Origin: JAGXKT01 sp964531695
GTDB taxonomy: Bacteria > Planctomycetota > Phycisphaerae > SM23-33
NCBI GenBank assembly: GCA_964531695.1
Contig: CAZHEH010000010.1
Location: 25,814 to 89,813, forward strand
Length of the DNA stretch: 64,000 bases
Direction: 5' to 3'
This document shows positions 36,253 through 44,198 of this stretch, one piece after another; the stretch's first letter is position 1, and each line of letters opens with the position of its first letter. The notes beneath the pieces are model-generated. The model did no database searches. It was not told the DNA's origin and saw only the letters and a program-made list of their open reading frames with translations. Both the position numbers and the translations under genes were made by a program.

Positions 36253-37425
36253 TCAGTCGTCATCATCTTCATCGTCGTCATCATCATCTTCGTCGTCGTC
36301 ATCGTCTTCCTCCTCTTCCTCGCGCTGCTCGATGCGGCGGCGACGCGCCCGGCTTTCGAGCGTTCGGGCGAAGCGCTCCGGCGGATAGCTACCGCCTCCG
36401 AAGATAACGCGGTTGACCTGGTCCCACCCGCTGACGACGTGCAGCCGCCCCCGGCCGTCCAGATCCCGGATGTCGTCGGCCACCTGGGCCATCTGCTCGG
36501 CGTCCTCCGGGTCGTAGTTCGGGAGGAGGACGGCGGTCATGCCGTTGTCCACGTAGGCCTGGGCGTCGGAGAGTTTGTCGCCGATGCCGATTCGCAGGTT
36601 CGGGTAGGCCTGCCGCATCGCGCTGAGCTTGCCCGTTTTGTACTTGCCGCTGTCGAACGCGTCGCTCAACTGGCCCACCATCAGCGGCGCGGCCGGAAAA
36701 TCGTGCGCCTGGAGCCACAGCTTGCTCTTCCGTGTGAGGATGTTCGGCCGCTGGGTCAGGTAAACGACCGCGTAGCGCCGTTCGATCTTATGCACGACCT
36801 CCGACGCTCCCGGCATCGGCCGGGCGCCGCCCAGCAGCACGCGCTCGAAGCCGCTGGCCACGACCGTGTGGTCGAGGTCGATGACCACGATCTCCGTCCC
36901 GCGCGGTCGCGCCGACACGAGCAGAGGCGCCGGCTCCACCTTCGCCAGCGCCTCGGGCGGGTCGACCAACCGCACCGTGAAGGCGTAGTCCAGCGCATCC
37001 GGCGGCGTCCACTCGATCCGGGCGTAGCCGTCGGCGTCCGTCTCGGCCGTGCCGACCAGCACGTCGTCACGGTAGAACGCCAGCCGCGTCTCCTTGATGC
37101 CGCCGAGGTCCCGGGCGGACTGGAACCGGGCCGCCAGGTCCAACGGCTTTCCGGGGTACGCCAGCGTGTCGTAGCCGTAGAACAGCACGCCGTGCTCGGC
37201 GCCCATGACATAACCCGCGGCGTCGTAGATCATCCCCTTCCAGCCGCCCTCGCCCGAGGAGGGGAATTGGTCCGGGCCGTCGCCGTCGTCGTCATCGCCC
37301 CGGTCGTCCGAACCCGGCCCGTTCACGTTGAAGTTGATGTTCTCGGGGACCTGTACGCAGCCGGCGACAGCCAGAGCACCGATCAGCGCCAAGCCGAGAA
37401 CCCAGCGAAAATGACTGCTGTCCAT
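36253..37425 (-). CDS. Exported HAD/LNS2-like lipoprotein with a poly-acidic C-terminal tail
   Basis: The 390-residue protein has a lipobox ending AVAGC (Cys23), then an Asp-rich region (about 39-52), a beta-rich domain, and a phosphatase-like domain with VIDLDHTVV (Asp183 and Asp185 as the DxD pair), YLTQRP and GDKLSDAQAYVDNG. This combination resembles LNS2/Pah1-like or APP1-type domains of the HAD fold. The C-terminus is 22 consecutive acidic residues (Glu and Asp only) encoded by 36256-36321. The purpose of this tail is unknown; binding of cations or basic partners is a guess. The start at 37425 has GGGAG upstream and a promoter (37494-37521). It precedes the PabC-like gene by 47 bp on the same strand. 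Confidence 0.82.
   Translation of the reverse strand: MDSSHFRWVLGLALIGALAVAGCVQVPENINFNVNGPGSDDRGDDDDGDGPDQFPSSGEGGWKGMIYDAAGYVMGAEHGVLFYGYDTLAYPGKPLDLAARFQSARDLGGIKETRLAFYRDDVLVGTAETDADGYARIEWTPPDALDYAFTVRLVDPPEALAKVEPAPLLVSARPRGTEIVVIDLDHTVVASGFERVLLGGARPMPGASEVVHKIERRYAVVYLTQRPNILTRKSKLWLQAHDFPAAPLMVGQLSDAFDSGKYKTGKLSAMRQAYPNLRIGIGDKLSDAQAYVDNGMTAVLLPNYDPEDAEQMAQVADDIRDLDGRGRLHVVSGWDQVNRVIFGGGSYPPERFARTLESRARRRRIEQREEEEEDDDDDEDDDDDDEDDDD
36256..36321 (-). repeat. Low-complexity GAx codon tract encoding 22 acidic residues
   Basis: The tract consists only of GAC, GAT, GAA and GAG codons at the very end of the HAD-like lipoprotein gene. Asp and Glu codons alternate irregularly, so it is not a perfect microsatellite, though slippage could have produced it. 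Confidence 0.9.
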
Positions 37426-37493
37426 GGCCCGCGTCTCCCGCGGCCCCGGCGCGTCCCTGAGCGGCCGCATGCGCCGGCAACGCCGCAGGGCCC

Positions 37494-37521
37494 ATTGTAG
37501 CGAGCGAGCCCGGCCGTTCAA
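37494..37521 (-). promoter_or_regulatory. Putative promoter of the HAD-like lipoprotein gene
   Basis: On the minus strand TTGAAC, a 16-bp spacer and TACAAT match the consensus at 4/6 and 5/6. It sits at the end of the thioredoxin-like gene, giving a leader of about 60 nt. Confidence 0.45.
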
Positions 37522-37985
37522 TGCGGCCGGGGGGCGTCGGCGCGGGCGCGCTCCAGTCGGATCCAGGCCAGGAGCAGCTCCAGCCCCTCCATGGAAGCAC
37601 CCCGGTCCGCCCCAAGGACCCGTCCGCGGTGGTCATAGACGACCACGTGGGGCAGGTGTTCCACGTGGAACACCCGCGCCAGATCCCAGGTAAGCCGGAC
37701 CTTCCGGATGGCAACATCCGGGCGGAGGCGGGCCAGCGTCCGCAGATGCTCGTCGAGGGCCTCGCACGACGGGCAGTCCACATAGAACACGAGTACCGTG
37801 TGATGCCCCGCCACCGGCCCGGGGCGCTCGAAGGTCCATCGGACGTCAACCAAGCTCCCGCCGGCCGGACGAGCCGCCCCGGGGGGCGCCTCCGCCAACA
37901 CCTCGACCGGGTCGCACGGCGCGAACTGGACATACGTACCAACCCCCGCCATGAGCAGCAGCCCGATCACCGGCCATCGGCTCAT
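37518..37985 (-). CDS. Thioredoxin-like protein with a CPSC motif
   Basis: The 155-residue product has an N-terminal hydrophobic segment (about residues 6-20), so it is probably exported or membrane anchored. The redox motif is CPSC (Cys71 to Cys74) in VLVFYVDCPSCEALDEHLRTL, and a conserved-looking FHVEHLPHVVVYDHRGRVLG gives the cis-Pro strand of the thioredoxin fold. It may reduce or shuttle disulfides outside the cytoplasm. Its target is unknown. It is downstream of the isomerase gene by 52 bp and upstream of the HAD-like lipoprotein gene by 92 bp on the same strand. Confidence 0.85.
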   Translation of the reverse strand: MSRWPVIGLLLMAGVGTYVQFAPCDPVEVLAEAPPGAARPAGGSLVDVRWTFERPGPVAGHHTVLVFYVDCPSCEALDEHLRTLARLRPDVAIRKVRLTWDLARVFHVEHLPHVVVYDHRGRVLGADRGASMEGLELLLAWIRLERARADAPRPH

Positions 37986-38037
37986 CGTGGACCCTCCGCA
38001 CGGTAACGTACGATTCCCGCGCCGGCCGGGCCGGGTC

Positions 38038-38796
38038 TTACTTGTTGCCTTGGGCCAGACCGCTCTCCGTCAGGTACCGGTAGCTCTCGGCCACGGCCGC
38101 CATCATGTCCGTGGCGCACTGGTCCAGCTCGACGACCAGCCATTCAAGCACGTTCGGGTCGGCAGCGCCGACCACGGCCGGTACGTCCATCTTGCCGCTG
38201 CCCACGGCCGTGTGCGGCTCGTCCTGGGCCAGTGGCCCGTCCTTGATGTGCAGGATCGGCATGCGGGCCTTATGCTTGGCCACCAGCGCCGGCACGTCGA
38301 CCGCGCCGAAGTTGCACGCCCAGTACGTGTCGCACTCGCTGAATACGTCCGGGGCCGCCTCGAGGAAGATCTCCAGGCCGTACTGCCCGTCGACCTCGTC
38401 CAACTCCCACCAGTGGTTGTGGTAGCCCATCCGGAGTCCGTGCGGCTTGAGCATCTCGGCCGCCTTCTGGAACTCCTCGGCCACCTTCAGGATGTCGTCC
38501 CGTGTCTGGAAATGCTCCTTGCCCCGCCCGGCGATGACCATGTCGTAGCCGAGGGCCTGGGCCGTCTCGACGAGCTCGTTGATGTTCTCCTCGCTCGGCA
38601 CCGGGCCGTGCGTCGACGAGGCGACCATGCCCAGGTCGTCGAGGATCTTACGAACGTCCCGCGGCGAGTGGCCTTGCAGACCGGCCGGCTCCACGCCCTT
38701 GTAGCCGATCTCGGCAATTCGCTTGAGCACGCCGGGGAAGTCCTCTTCCGCGAGCTCGCGCACGCTGTACAACTGAATGCTGATTGGCTTCATCAT
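38038..38796 (-). CDS. Sugar phosphate isomerase/epimerase-like TIM barrel
   Basis: The 252-residue protein has the xylose-isomerase-like TIM-barrel look: IQLYSVRELAEEDFPGVLKRIAEIGYKGVEPAG, then YHNHWWELDEVDGQYG and MPILHIKDGPLA, with metal-binding Glu/His positions typical of the family. Substrate is not evident; family members act on inositols, xylose or ketoses. The ATG at 38796 was chosen because AGGAAGGAAGG lies directly upstream; a longer frame to 38961 would extend through sequence with no signal. It is 176 bp downstream of nth on the same strand, a gap holding degenerate 8-bp repeats. Confidence 0.88.
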   Translation of the reverse strand: MMKPISIQLYSVRELAEEDFPGVLKRIAEIGYKGVEPAGLQGHSPRDVRKILDDLGMVASSTHGPVPSEENINELVETAQALGYDMVIAGRGKEHFQTRDDILKVAEEFQKAAEMLKPHGLRMGYHNHWWELDEVDGQYGLEIFLEAAPDVFSECDTYWACNFGAVDVPALVAKHKARMPILHIKDGPLAQDEPHTAVGSGKMDVPAVVGAADPNVLEWLVVELDQCATDMMAAVAESYRYLTESGLAQGNK

Positions 38797-38888
38797 GCCT
38801 TCCTTCCTGTCCGGGGCCGCCTTCACCGGCGGCGAAGGGCATGGCTTACCGCAAGGAGCGACCGTGTGCAAGAAGCACCTGTTTCGTT

Positions 38889-38976
38889 GACTTGTTAACT
38901 CGGGGCCTGCGGCGCCATGGCTTGGCGAGTCCTGTCGTCGGCGACGATCTAGCGGATTCACGAGTCAACGAGTCAA
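38889..38976. repeat. Degenerate 8-bp repeats in the gap after nth
   Basis: ACGAGTCA occurs twice in tandem at 38960-38975, followed by ACGA, and two diverged copies of the inverse unit (GACTTGTT and AACTCGGG) lie at 38889-38904. The first array overlaps the nth stop codon. Confidence 0.6.
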
Positions 38977-39635
38977 CGAACGTCGAAAGCCGATGGACAC
39001 AGGTCACTGATCTCGCAGCCGTCGCAGTCGGGCTTGCGGGCCGTGCACGTCTCCCGGCCGTGCCAGATCAGCAGATGGGCGAATTCCGTCCAGTCCTTTT
39101 GCGGGACGAGTTCCATCAGGTCTTTCTCGATCTTGTCCGGCTTGCCCTTGTCCTGATAGGTGAGCTTGAGCCGTCGCGAGAGTCGGTCCACGTGCGTGTC
39201 GACGGGGATGCCCTCGTTCTTGCCGAAGGCGTTGCCGAGCACCACGGCCGCCGTCTTGCGGGCCACACCCGGCAGTTCCGTCAGTTCCTCCATGGTGGCC
39301 GGCACCTCGCCGTCGTGCTGCTCGACGATCGCCGCGGCCGCGTTCTTCACGCTCTTGGCCTTGTTGCGGTAGAAGCCCGTCGGGCGGAGCTTCTGCTCCA
39401 GGTCCTCCAGCGGCGCCTCGGCCCAGTCCTCGGCCGTGCGGTACTCCTCGAACAGCTCGGCCGTGACCTCGTTGACCTTCTTGTCCGTGCACTGGGCGGA
39501 CAGGATCGTCGCGATGAGCAGCTCGATCGGGTTGGAGTAGTTCAGCGCCGTCCGCGGCTCGGGGTACTTCTTCCGCAGCGTGCGGATGATCTTGCCCGTC
39601 CGCTTCTTCTTGTCCGCCTTCGATTCGCGGGGCAT
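38973..39635 (-). CDS. nth: Endonuclease III
   Basis: The 220-residue enzyme removes oxidised pyrimidines and cuts at abasic sites in base excision repair. It has the helix-hairpin-helix LPGVARKTAAVVLGNAFG with catalytic Lys, the catalytic Asp146 in GIPVDTHVDRLSRRL, and the C-terminal iron-sulfur cluster with the exact spacing C-x6-C-x2-C-x5-C (CTARKPDCDGCEISDLC). The ATG at 39635 has GGGAG about 6 nt upstream. A longer frame to 39779 would translate the 8-bp repeats, so it was rejected. It is divergent from rnfC and is flanked by copies of an 8-bp repeat on both sides. Confidence 0.96.
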   Translation of the reverse strand: MPRESKADKKKRTGKIIRTLRKKYPEPRTALNYSNPIELLIATILSAQCTDKKVNEVTAELFEEYRTAEDWAEAPLEDLEQKLRPTGFYRNKAKSVKNAAAAIVEQHDGEVPATMEELTELPGVARKTAAVVLGNAFGKNEGIPVDTHVDRLSRRLKLTYQDKGKPDKIEKDLMELVPQKDWTEFAHLLIWHGRETCTARKPDCDGCEISDLCPSAFDVR

Positions 39636-39648
39636 GTCTGCTCCCGTT

Positions 39649-39686
39649 GACTCGTGGACTCGTAGACTCGTGAACTCGTGGACTCG
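39649..39686 (+). repeat. Tandem 8-bp repeat upstream of nth
   Basis: GACTCGTG and single-base variants occur four and three-quarter times in a row. The unit is the inverse of the ACGAGTCA unit found after nth. It lies immediately upstream of the nth Shine-Dalgarno sequence, in the divergent gap to rnfC. Confidence 0.7.
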
Positions 39687-39849
39687 CCTGCCGCGCCGAA
39701 GCCATCGTGTGGCGCAGGCGGGTTGACTCGACACCCCATCGTACCCATTGGGGCTGGAGAAGAGCCACTCCGCCGTCACCGGCGGGGTAACCTTCTACCG
39801 CCGCTGCCGCGACGACAAGCGACACCGGCGAGCGACGACTGGCTACGGA

Positions 39850-39879
39850 TGGACCCTCCACGGCCGTTTCGGGTACCAT
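39850..39879 (+). promoter_or_regulatory. Putative promoter of rnfC
   Basis: TGGACC, an 18-bp spacer and TACCAT match at 4/6 and 5/6. The ATG is only 6 nt after the -10 hexamer and lacks a Shine-Dalgarno sequence, which again suggests a leaderless mRNA. Confidence 0.4.
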
Positions 39880-39885
39880 TCCGCC

Positions 39886-41235
39886 ATGCTGCGTCGCTAC
39901 GGCACGTTCACGGGCGGAATCGACCTGCCGGACCTGAAGGAGTCGACGCTGGACGCGCCGGTCCGGCGGTGTCCGAGGCCGAAGCTGCTGCGCGTGCCCC
40001 TGGCGCCGTGCGGCGGGCCGCCGGCCGAGTCCGTCGTGGAACCGGGGCAGCGCGTGGGCGCGGGCGAGCGGATCGCCGTTCGGCCTGGGGCTCACGACTC
40101 CGCCGCCACCCCGCACGGCGAGGCCGTCGACATCTTCGCCCCGTGCGCGGGAACGGTCGTCGGCCCGGTCCGCGTCGCCACGGCCGGTCGGTACGGACCG
40201 GCCCACTCGGACGCCATCGAGCTGAACGACCTCGACGACCTGCCCGAGCTTCCGCACGCCGAGCCGAGCGAGGAGTGGCTACACCTCGGTCCGGCCGTGC
40301 TGCGGGAGCGGATCGCCGAGGGGCAGCTCACCACCTTCCGCCGGGGGGCGGAGCCGCTGATCGGCTGGATCGAGCGGGCACGCCGCAAGCGCTGTCATGT
40401 GCTGATCGCCAACGTGATGGAGCACCAGCCGTATGTGACGGCCGACCATGCGCTGCTCGTGGCCCGCGGCGTCGCGGTGGTCCGGGGGCTGGAGTTGCTT
40501 GCGCGCGCGGCCGGGGCCGAGGAGGTCTTCCTGGTAGTGGACCGCCGCCGGACGGAGGACTACCGCCACACGGAATCGCCGGCGCGGGAGTTCGGCATCC
40601 GTCCGGTGGCGCTGGAGCCGAAATACCCGACGGGCGCGGACGCGATGCTGGTGAAGGTGCTCACGCGTCGCGAGACGCCTCCGGGCGCGGAGACGATGGA
40701 CGTGGGCTCGGCCGTGGTGGATGCGGCCACGTGCTTCGCGGCGTATGCATGGGTGGCCTGCGGCGCGCGCCCGGCCGGGCGCGTGGTAACGGTCTCCGGC
40801 GAGCGGGCCGAAAACCACGGCAACTACTTCGTGCCGTTCGGAGCGGGGTGTATCGAGCTGGTCGGCACCGGCCGCCCGCCCGTGCTGCACGGCGGGCCGA
40901 TGGTCGGCATACGATGCGGGGAGGAGATGGTCGTCGGCCCCGCGACGGACGCCGTGCTCGCCCCCGACGCGCCGGACGCCCCGCATCCCGGACCGTGCAT
41001 CCGCTGCGGGTGGTGCATCCAGCACTGCCCGGCGCGGCTGAACGTCGCGACGCTCAACGACGCGTTCGAGTTGGCCGACGCCGATCGGGCCGAGCGGATG
41101 GGGGTGCGGGCGTGCATCGAGTGCGGCGTGTGCTCGTACATCTGCCCGGCCCGGCTACCGCTGACGCAACGGATGAAACAGCTCAAGCGCGTCGTCGGCC
41201 GGGCGCTCGCGGGGAGCAAAGCCGATGCCGACTGA
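39886..41235 (+). CDS. rnfC: RnfC-like electron-transport subunit
   Basis: The 449-residue protein has the RnfC layout: an N-terminal sandwich domain (GTFTGGIDLPDLKEST, then GQRVGAGERIAV), an NADH/FMN-type domain (HVLIANVMEHQPYVTADHALLV), an SLBB-like segment (PAGRVVTVSGERAENHGNYFVPFGA) and two C-terminal 4Fe-4S motifs (CIRCGWCIQHCP from Cys371 and CIECGVCSYICP from Cys410). RnfC links NADH to ferredoxin through the membrane Rnf complex. Here only rnfD follows; rnfA, rnfB, rnfE and rnfG are not in the window. The ATG at 39886 is preferred over 39748 because the extension does not look coding. The gene ends with an 11-bp overlap into rnfD, indicating coupled translation. Confidence 0.88.
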   Translation: MLRRYGTFTGGIDLPDLKESTLDAPVRRCPRPKLLRVPLAPCGGPPAESVVEPGQRVGAGERIAVRPGAHDSAATPHGEAVDIFAPCAGTVVGPVRVATAGRYGPAHSDAIELNDLDDLPELPHAEPSEEWLHLGPAVLRERIAEGQLTTFRRGAEPLIGWIERARRKRCHVLIANVMEHQPYVTADHALLVARGVAVVRGLELLARAAGAEEVFLVVDRRRTEDYRHTESPAREFGIRPVALEPKYPTGADAMLVKVLTRRETPPGAETMDVGSAVVDAATCFAAYAWVACGARPAGRVVTVSGERAENHGNYFVPFGAGCIELVGTGRPPVLHGGPMVGIRCGEEMVVGPATDAVLAPDAPDAPHPGPCIRCGWCIQHCPARLNVATLNDAFELADADRAERMGVRACIECGVCSYICPARLPLTQRMKQLKRVVGRALAGSKADAD

Positions 41236-42490
41236 CCCCCCCGCCCCGGCCGAGTCCCGCACGCGACGCTACCCCGCGTTCGACGCGCCGTTCCTGCGCG
41301 CGCCGGAGGGTGCGCGACGCGTTCATCTCACGACGCTGGCCGTGGCGTGCGTGCCGCTGGCGGCGGGGATCGTGCTTTTCGGCTGGCGTGCGGCGGTCGT
41401 CGCGACGATCTGCGTGGCGTCCTGCACCGCCATCGAGTACGTCTGCTACCGGGTTCTGCGGACGCCCGCCCTGGCGGACCGCTCCCACGCGTACCTTACC
41501 GGCGTGCTGCTGGCCCTGACGCTGCCGGCCTTCACGCCGTGGTATGTGGCGCTGATTGCCTCGGCGTTCGCCATCGTCCTCGGCAAGGCCGTCTTCGGCG
41601 GCGTGGGGCACTTCCTGTGGCAGCCGGCGCTGATCGGGCGCTTCGCGGTGGCCGTGATGTTTCCCGCGCTGCTGAACCCGGCCGACTGGACGGTCCTGGC
41701 CCAGAGTCGGCTTCTGGTGGGTGACGTGACGGAAGCCCGCACGCCCGCGGACTACCGCGGCTGGCGGGACCGGCCCGCGCCGGAGGGATCCGACGCCTTT
41801 CGGCTCCAGCCGCCCGGACGGACGCTGGCGCTGCTGACGCGCCCGACCGGAGAGCCACCGTTCAGCGGGCTGGGCCTGCCGCGGCTGGAGATGCCCACGG
41901 CCGAGCCGCCGGCGCTGCGGGCCCCGCCGCCGAACCGCCTGCCGCCGATGCGGGACATGGTCTTCGGCACGCGGCCGGGCGCGATCGGCGAGACGTGCGC
42001 CATCGTGCTGCTGCTGGCGGGGCTGGTGCTGGTCTATCGTGAGTACGTGACGCTGCATCTTCCCGTGGCGTTCCTGCTTTCGGCGTGGTTCGTGGCGGCC
42101 GTGGCGCCGATCCAACTGGCGGGGCCGAGCGAGACCGTCGAGACGGTCTGGTGGCCGCTGCTGTACGGGCGCTGGGGCGTCGGCTTCGCCTACGCGAACT
42201 ACCAGGTTTTCAGCGGAGCGACGTTGCTTGCGGCTACCTTCCTGGCCACGGAGATGTCCACGCGCCCTGCCACGGCCGGCGGGCAGGTGATCTTCGGCGC
42301 CGCTGCCGGCGCGCTGGCGATGCTGCTGCAACTCTACGTGGCCGTGCCGGTGCCGGCGTACGTAGCGGTGCTGGCGATGAACACCTTCACGCCGTGGATC
42401 GATGGGCTGTGGCGCCCGCGCGTACTCGGGCGCGGACGCTTCCGCTTCCTTCGCAGGCGTTCCAAGCCGCTGGAGCAGGCGGATCCATAG
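41225..42490 (+). CDS. rnfD: RnfD/NqrB-like membrane subunit with flavinylation motif
   Basis: The 421-residue protein has about nine membrane segments in the RnfD/NqrB arrangement. The covalent FMN site is SGAT with Thr333 (in VFSGATLLAATFLATEM), which the enzyme ApbE would modify. No apbE gene is visible here. The soluble segment around residues 160-240 is Pro/Arg-rich. It overlaps rnfC by 11 bp. Because the other four or five subunits of a full Rnf or Nqr complex are missing from this locus, the pair may work with components encoded elsewhere, or as a reduced electron-transfer unit. Confidence 0.88.
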   Translation: MPTDPPAPAESRTRRYPAFDAPFLRAPEGARRVHLTTLAVACVPLAAGIVLFGWRAAVVATICVASCTAIEYVCYRVLRTPALADRSHAYLTGVLLALTLPAFTPWYVALIASAFAIVLGKAVFGGVGHFLWQPALIGRFAVAVMFPALLNPADWTVLAQSRLLVGDVTEARTPADYRGWRDRPAPEGSDAFRLQPPGRTLALLTRPTGEPPFSGLGLPRLEMPTAEPPALRAPPPNRLPPMRDMVFGTRPGAIGETCAIVLLLAGLVLVYREYVTLHLPVAFLLSAWFVAAVAPIQLAGPSETVETVWWPLLYGRWGVGFAYANYQVFSGATLLAATFLATEMSTRPATAGGQVIFGAAAGALAMLLQLYVAVPVPAYVAVLAMNTFTPWIDGLWRPRVLGRGRFRFLRRRSKPLEQADP

Positions 42491-42736
42491 GCCCTTTACC
42501 GCACGGCCGGGGAGCTTCCGGTCCCTGGCGGGAAGGTGTTGCCCGTGCTATCTTCAAAGCGGAACGAACACCTCGGCGGCGTGACGGTGTTCCACCCGAA
42601 GATGGCCGGCGCCCCCATGCCCCGTCACGAAAGGCAGCGGCAAGCGGTGCAGCACGCTCGCGAGGAGCCCGGCGACGGTCCCGCGCGTGTGTGGGTCGCG
42701 GCTCCGGCGGCTGAGCCGGAAGTGAGCCCGAGATAG

Positions 42737-44191
42737 ATGGTCTTCAGTTCCCATCTGTTCCTGTTCTACTTCCTCCCGCTGGCACTGGTGCTGTACTACG
42801 TCTCGCCGCGGTGGGGCAAGCACCTTGCGCTGACGCTGCTGAGCTACTTGTTCTACGGGTGGGCGAACCCGCTCTTCGTCGTGCTGATGATGGCGTCGAC
42901 CGTCGTGGACTACGTCGCCGGGCTGGTGATCTCGAGGCAGTTCACCGCCTCCGGGTCCGAGCCCATCCGTCCGCTGGAGGTCGGCGGCGCGCGCGGCCGG
43001 GGGCAGAAGATCGCCCTGGCCGTTTCCATCCTGACGAATCTGTCGCTGCTGGGCTTCTTCAAGTACTTCAATTTCGCGGCGGGCAACTACAACGCGGTCG
43101 TGGCGGCGCTCGGCCTCGGCGAGTGGGCCTTCGACGCGATCACGATCACGCTGCCGCTGGGGATCAGCTTCTATACGTTCCAGTCGATGAGCTACACGAT
43201 CGACGTGTATCGCGGCGAGGCGCGGGCGATCCGCAGCTTCATCGACTTCGCCTGCTATGTGTCGATGTTCCCGCAGCTCGTGGCCGGGCCGATCATCCGC
43301 TTCCAGGAGGTGGACGATCAGCTCCGGCGCCGGACCTACACGGCCGAGAAGTTCGCCCGCGGCGCCGCGTTCATCTGCATGGGGCTGGCCAAGAAGGTCC
43401 TGCTGGCCAACCCATGCGGCAAGATCGCCGACACCTGCTTCGACGCCGGCTCCATCGGCCTACTGGACTCCTGGTACGGGGCGGGGGCGTACGCCTTCCA
43501 GATCTACTTCGACTTCAGCGGCTACTCCGACATGGCCATCGGGCTGGGCTTGATTCTCGGGTTCATGTTCCCCAAGAACTTCGACTCGCCCTACCACTCC
43601 GCCTCAATCACCGAGTTCTGGCGGCGGTGGCACATCTCCCTGTCGACGTGGCTCAAGAGCTATCTCTACATCCCCCTCGGGGGCAATCGCAAGGGCCGGT
43701 ACCGCACCTACGTCAACCTGGCGCTGGTGATGCTGCTGGGCGGCCTGTGGCACGGGGCGAGCTGGAACTTCGTGATCTGGGGCGGCATCCACGGCGTCAT
43801 GCTGGCCGCGGAGCGGGCCCGAGGCAAGACCAGCGCGTATCACGCGCTGCCGAAACCGGCGAGGGTGGCCATCACCTTCCTGATCGTGACGATCGCCTGG
43901 GTCTTCTTCCGCACGCCGACACTCGACGAGGCGCTGCGCTATTGCGGCTCGATGGTGGGCCTCTCGGGCACGCAGGCGGGCGCGGGGCTAGTCGGCGGGC
44001 TGATCTACCAGCCGTATTACCTCGGCGTGATGGCCATCGCCGCGGCCATCACGTGGGGTTGCCCGCAGACGTGGGACTTCACCCGGCGGATCACGCTACC
44101 CAGGGCGGCGCTGATCTTCGGGGCCTTCGCACTGGCGATACTGATCCTGACGACACAGGAGTTCAACCCGTTCATCTACTTCATCTTCTGA
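42737..44191 (+). CDS. MBOAT-family O-acyltransferase, AlgI-like
   Basis: The 484-residue multi-pass membrane protein shows the AlgI/PatA-type MBOAT signature: FSSHLFLFYFLPLALVLYY at the start, LPLGISFYTFQSMSYTIDVYRG, and the active-site histidine His339 in LWHGASWNFVIWG. Such enzymes pass acyl groups across the membrane to decorate polysaccharides (alginate acetylation and related). It is followed after 7 bp by an AlgX/AlgJ-like gene, the usual partner. Upstream, 42491-42736 holds no supported gene. It is likely to act on an exopolysaccharide, perhaps the one exported by the Wza-like system, but the two loci are 35 kb apart. Confidence 0.95.
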   Translation: MVFSSHLFLFYFLPLALVLYYVSPRWGKHLALTLLSYLFYGWANPLFVVLMMASTVVDYVAGLVISRQFTASGSEPIRPLEVGGARGRGQKIALAVSILTNLSLLGFFKYFNFAAGNYNAVVAALGLGEWAFDAITITLPLGISFYTFQSMSYTIDVYRGEARAIRSFIDFACYVSMFPQLVAGPIIRFQEVDDQLRRRTYTAEKFARGAAFICMGLAKKVLLANPCGKIADTCFDAGSIGLLDSWYGAGAYAFQIYFDFSGYSDMAIGLGLILGFMFPKNFDSPYHSASITEFWRRWHISLSTWLKSYLYIPLGGNRKGRYRTYVNLALVMLLGGLWHGASWNFVIWGGIHGVMLAAERARGKTSAYHALPKPARVAITFLIVTIAWVFFRTPTLDEALRYCGSMVGLSGTQAGAGLVGGLIYQPYYLGVMAIAAAITWGCPQTWDFTRRITLPRAALIFGAFALAILILTTQEFNPFIYFIF

Positions 44192-44198
44192 CGAGACG

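Noticed and set aside
36256..36321. Simple microsatellite or CRISPR-like array
   Set aside because: The tract mixes GAC, GAT, GAA and GAG codons in frame at the end of a real gene and has no spacers.
42536..42736. Small plus-strand frame (66 codons) ending just before the MBOAT gene
   Set aside because: No Shine-Dalgarno sequence, no homology that I recognise, and a composition like antisense or intergenic DNA.
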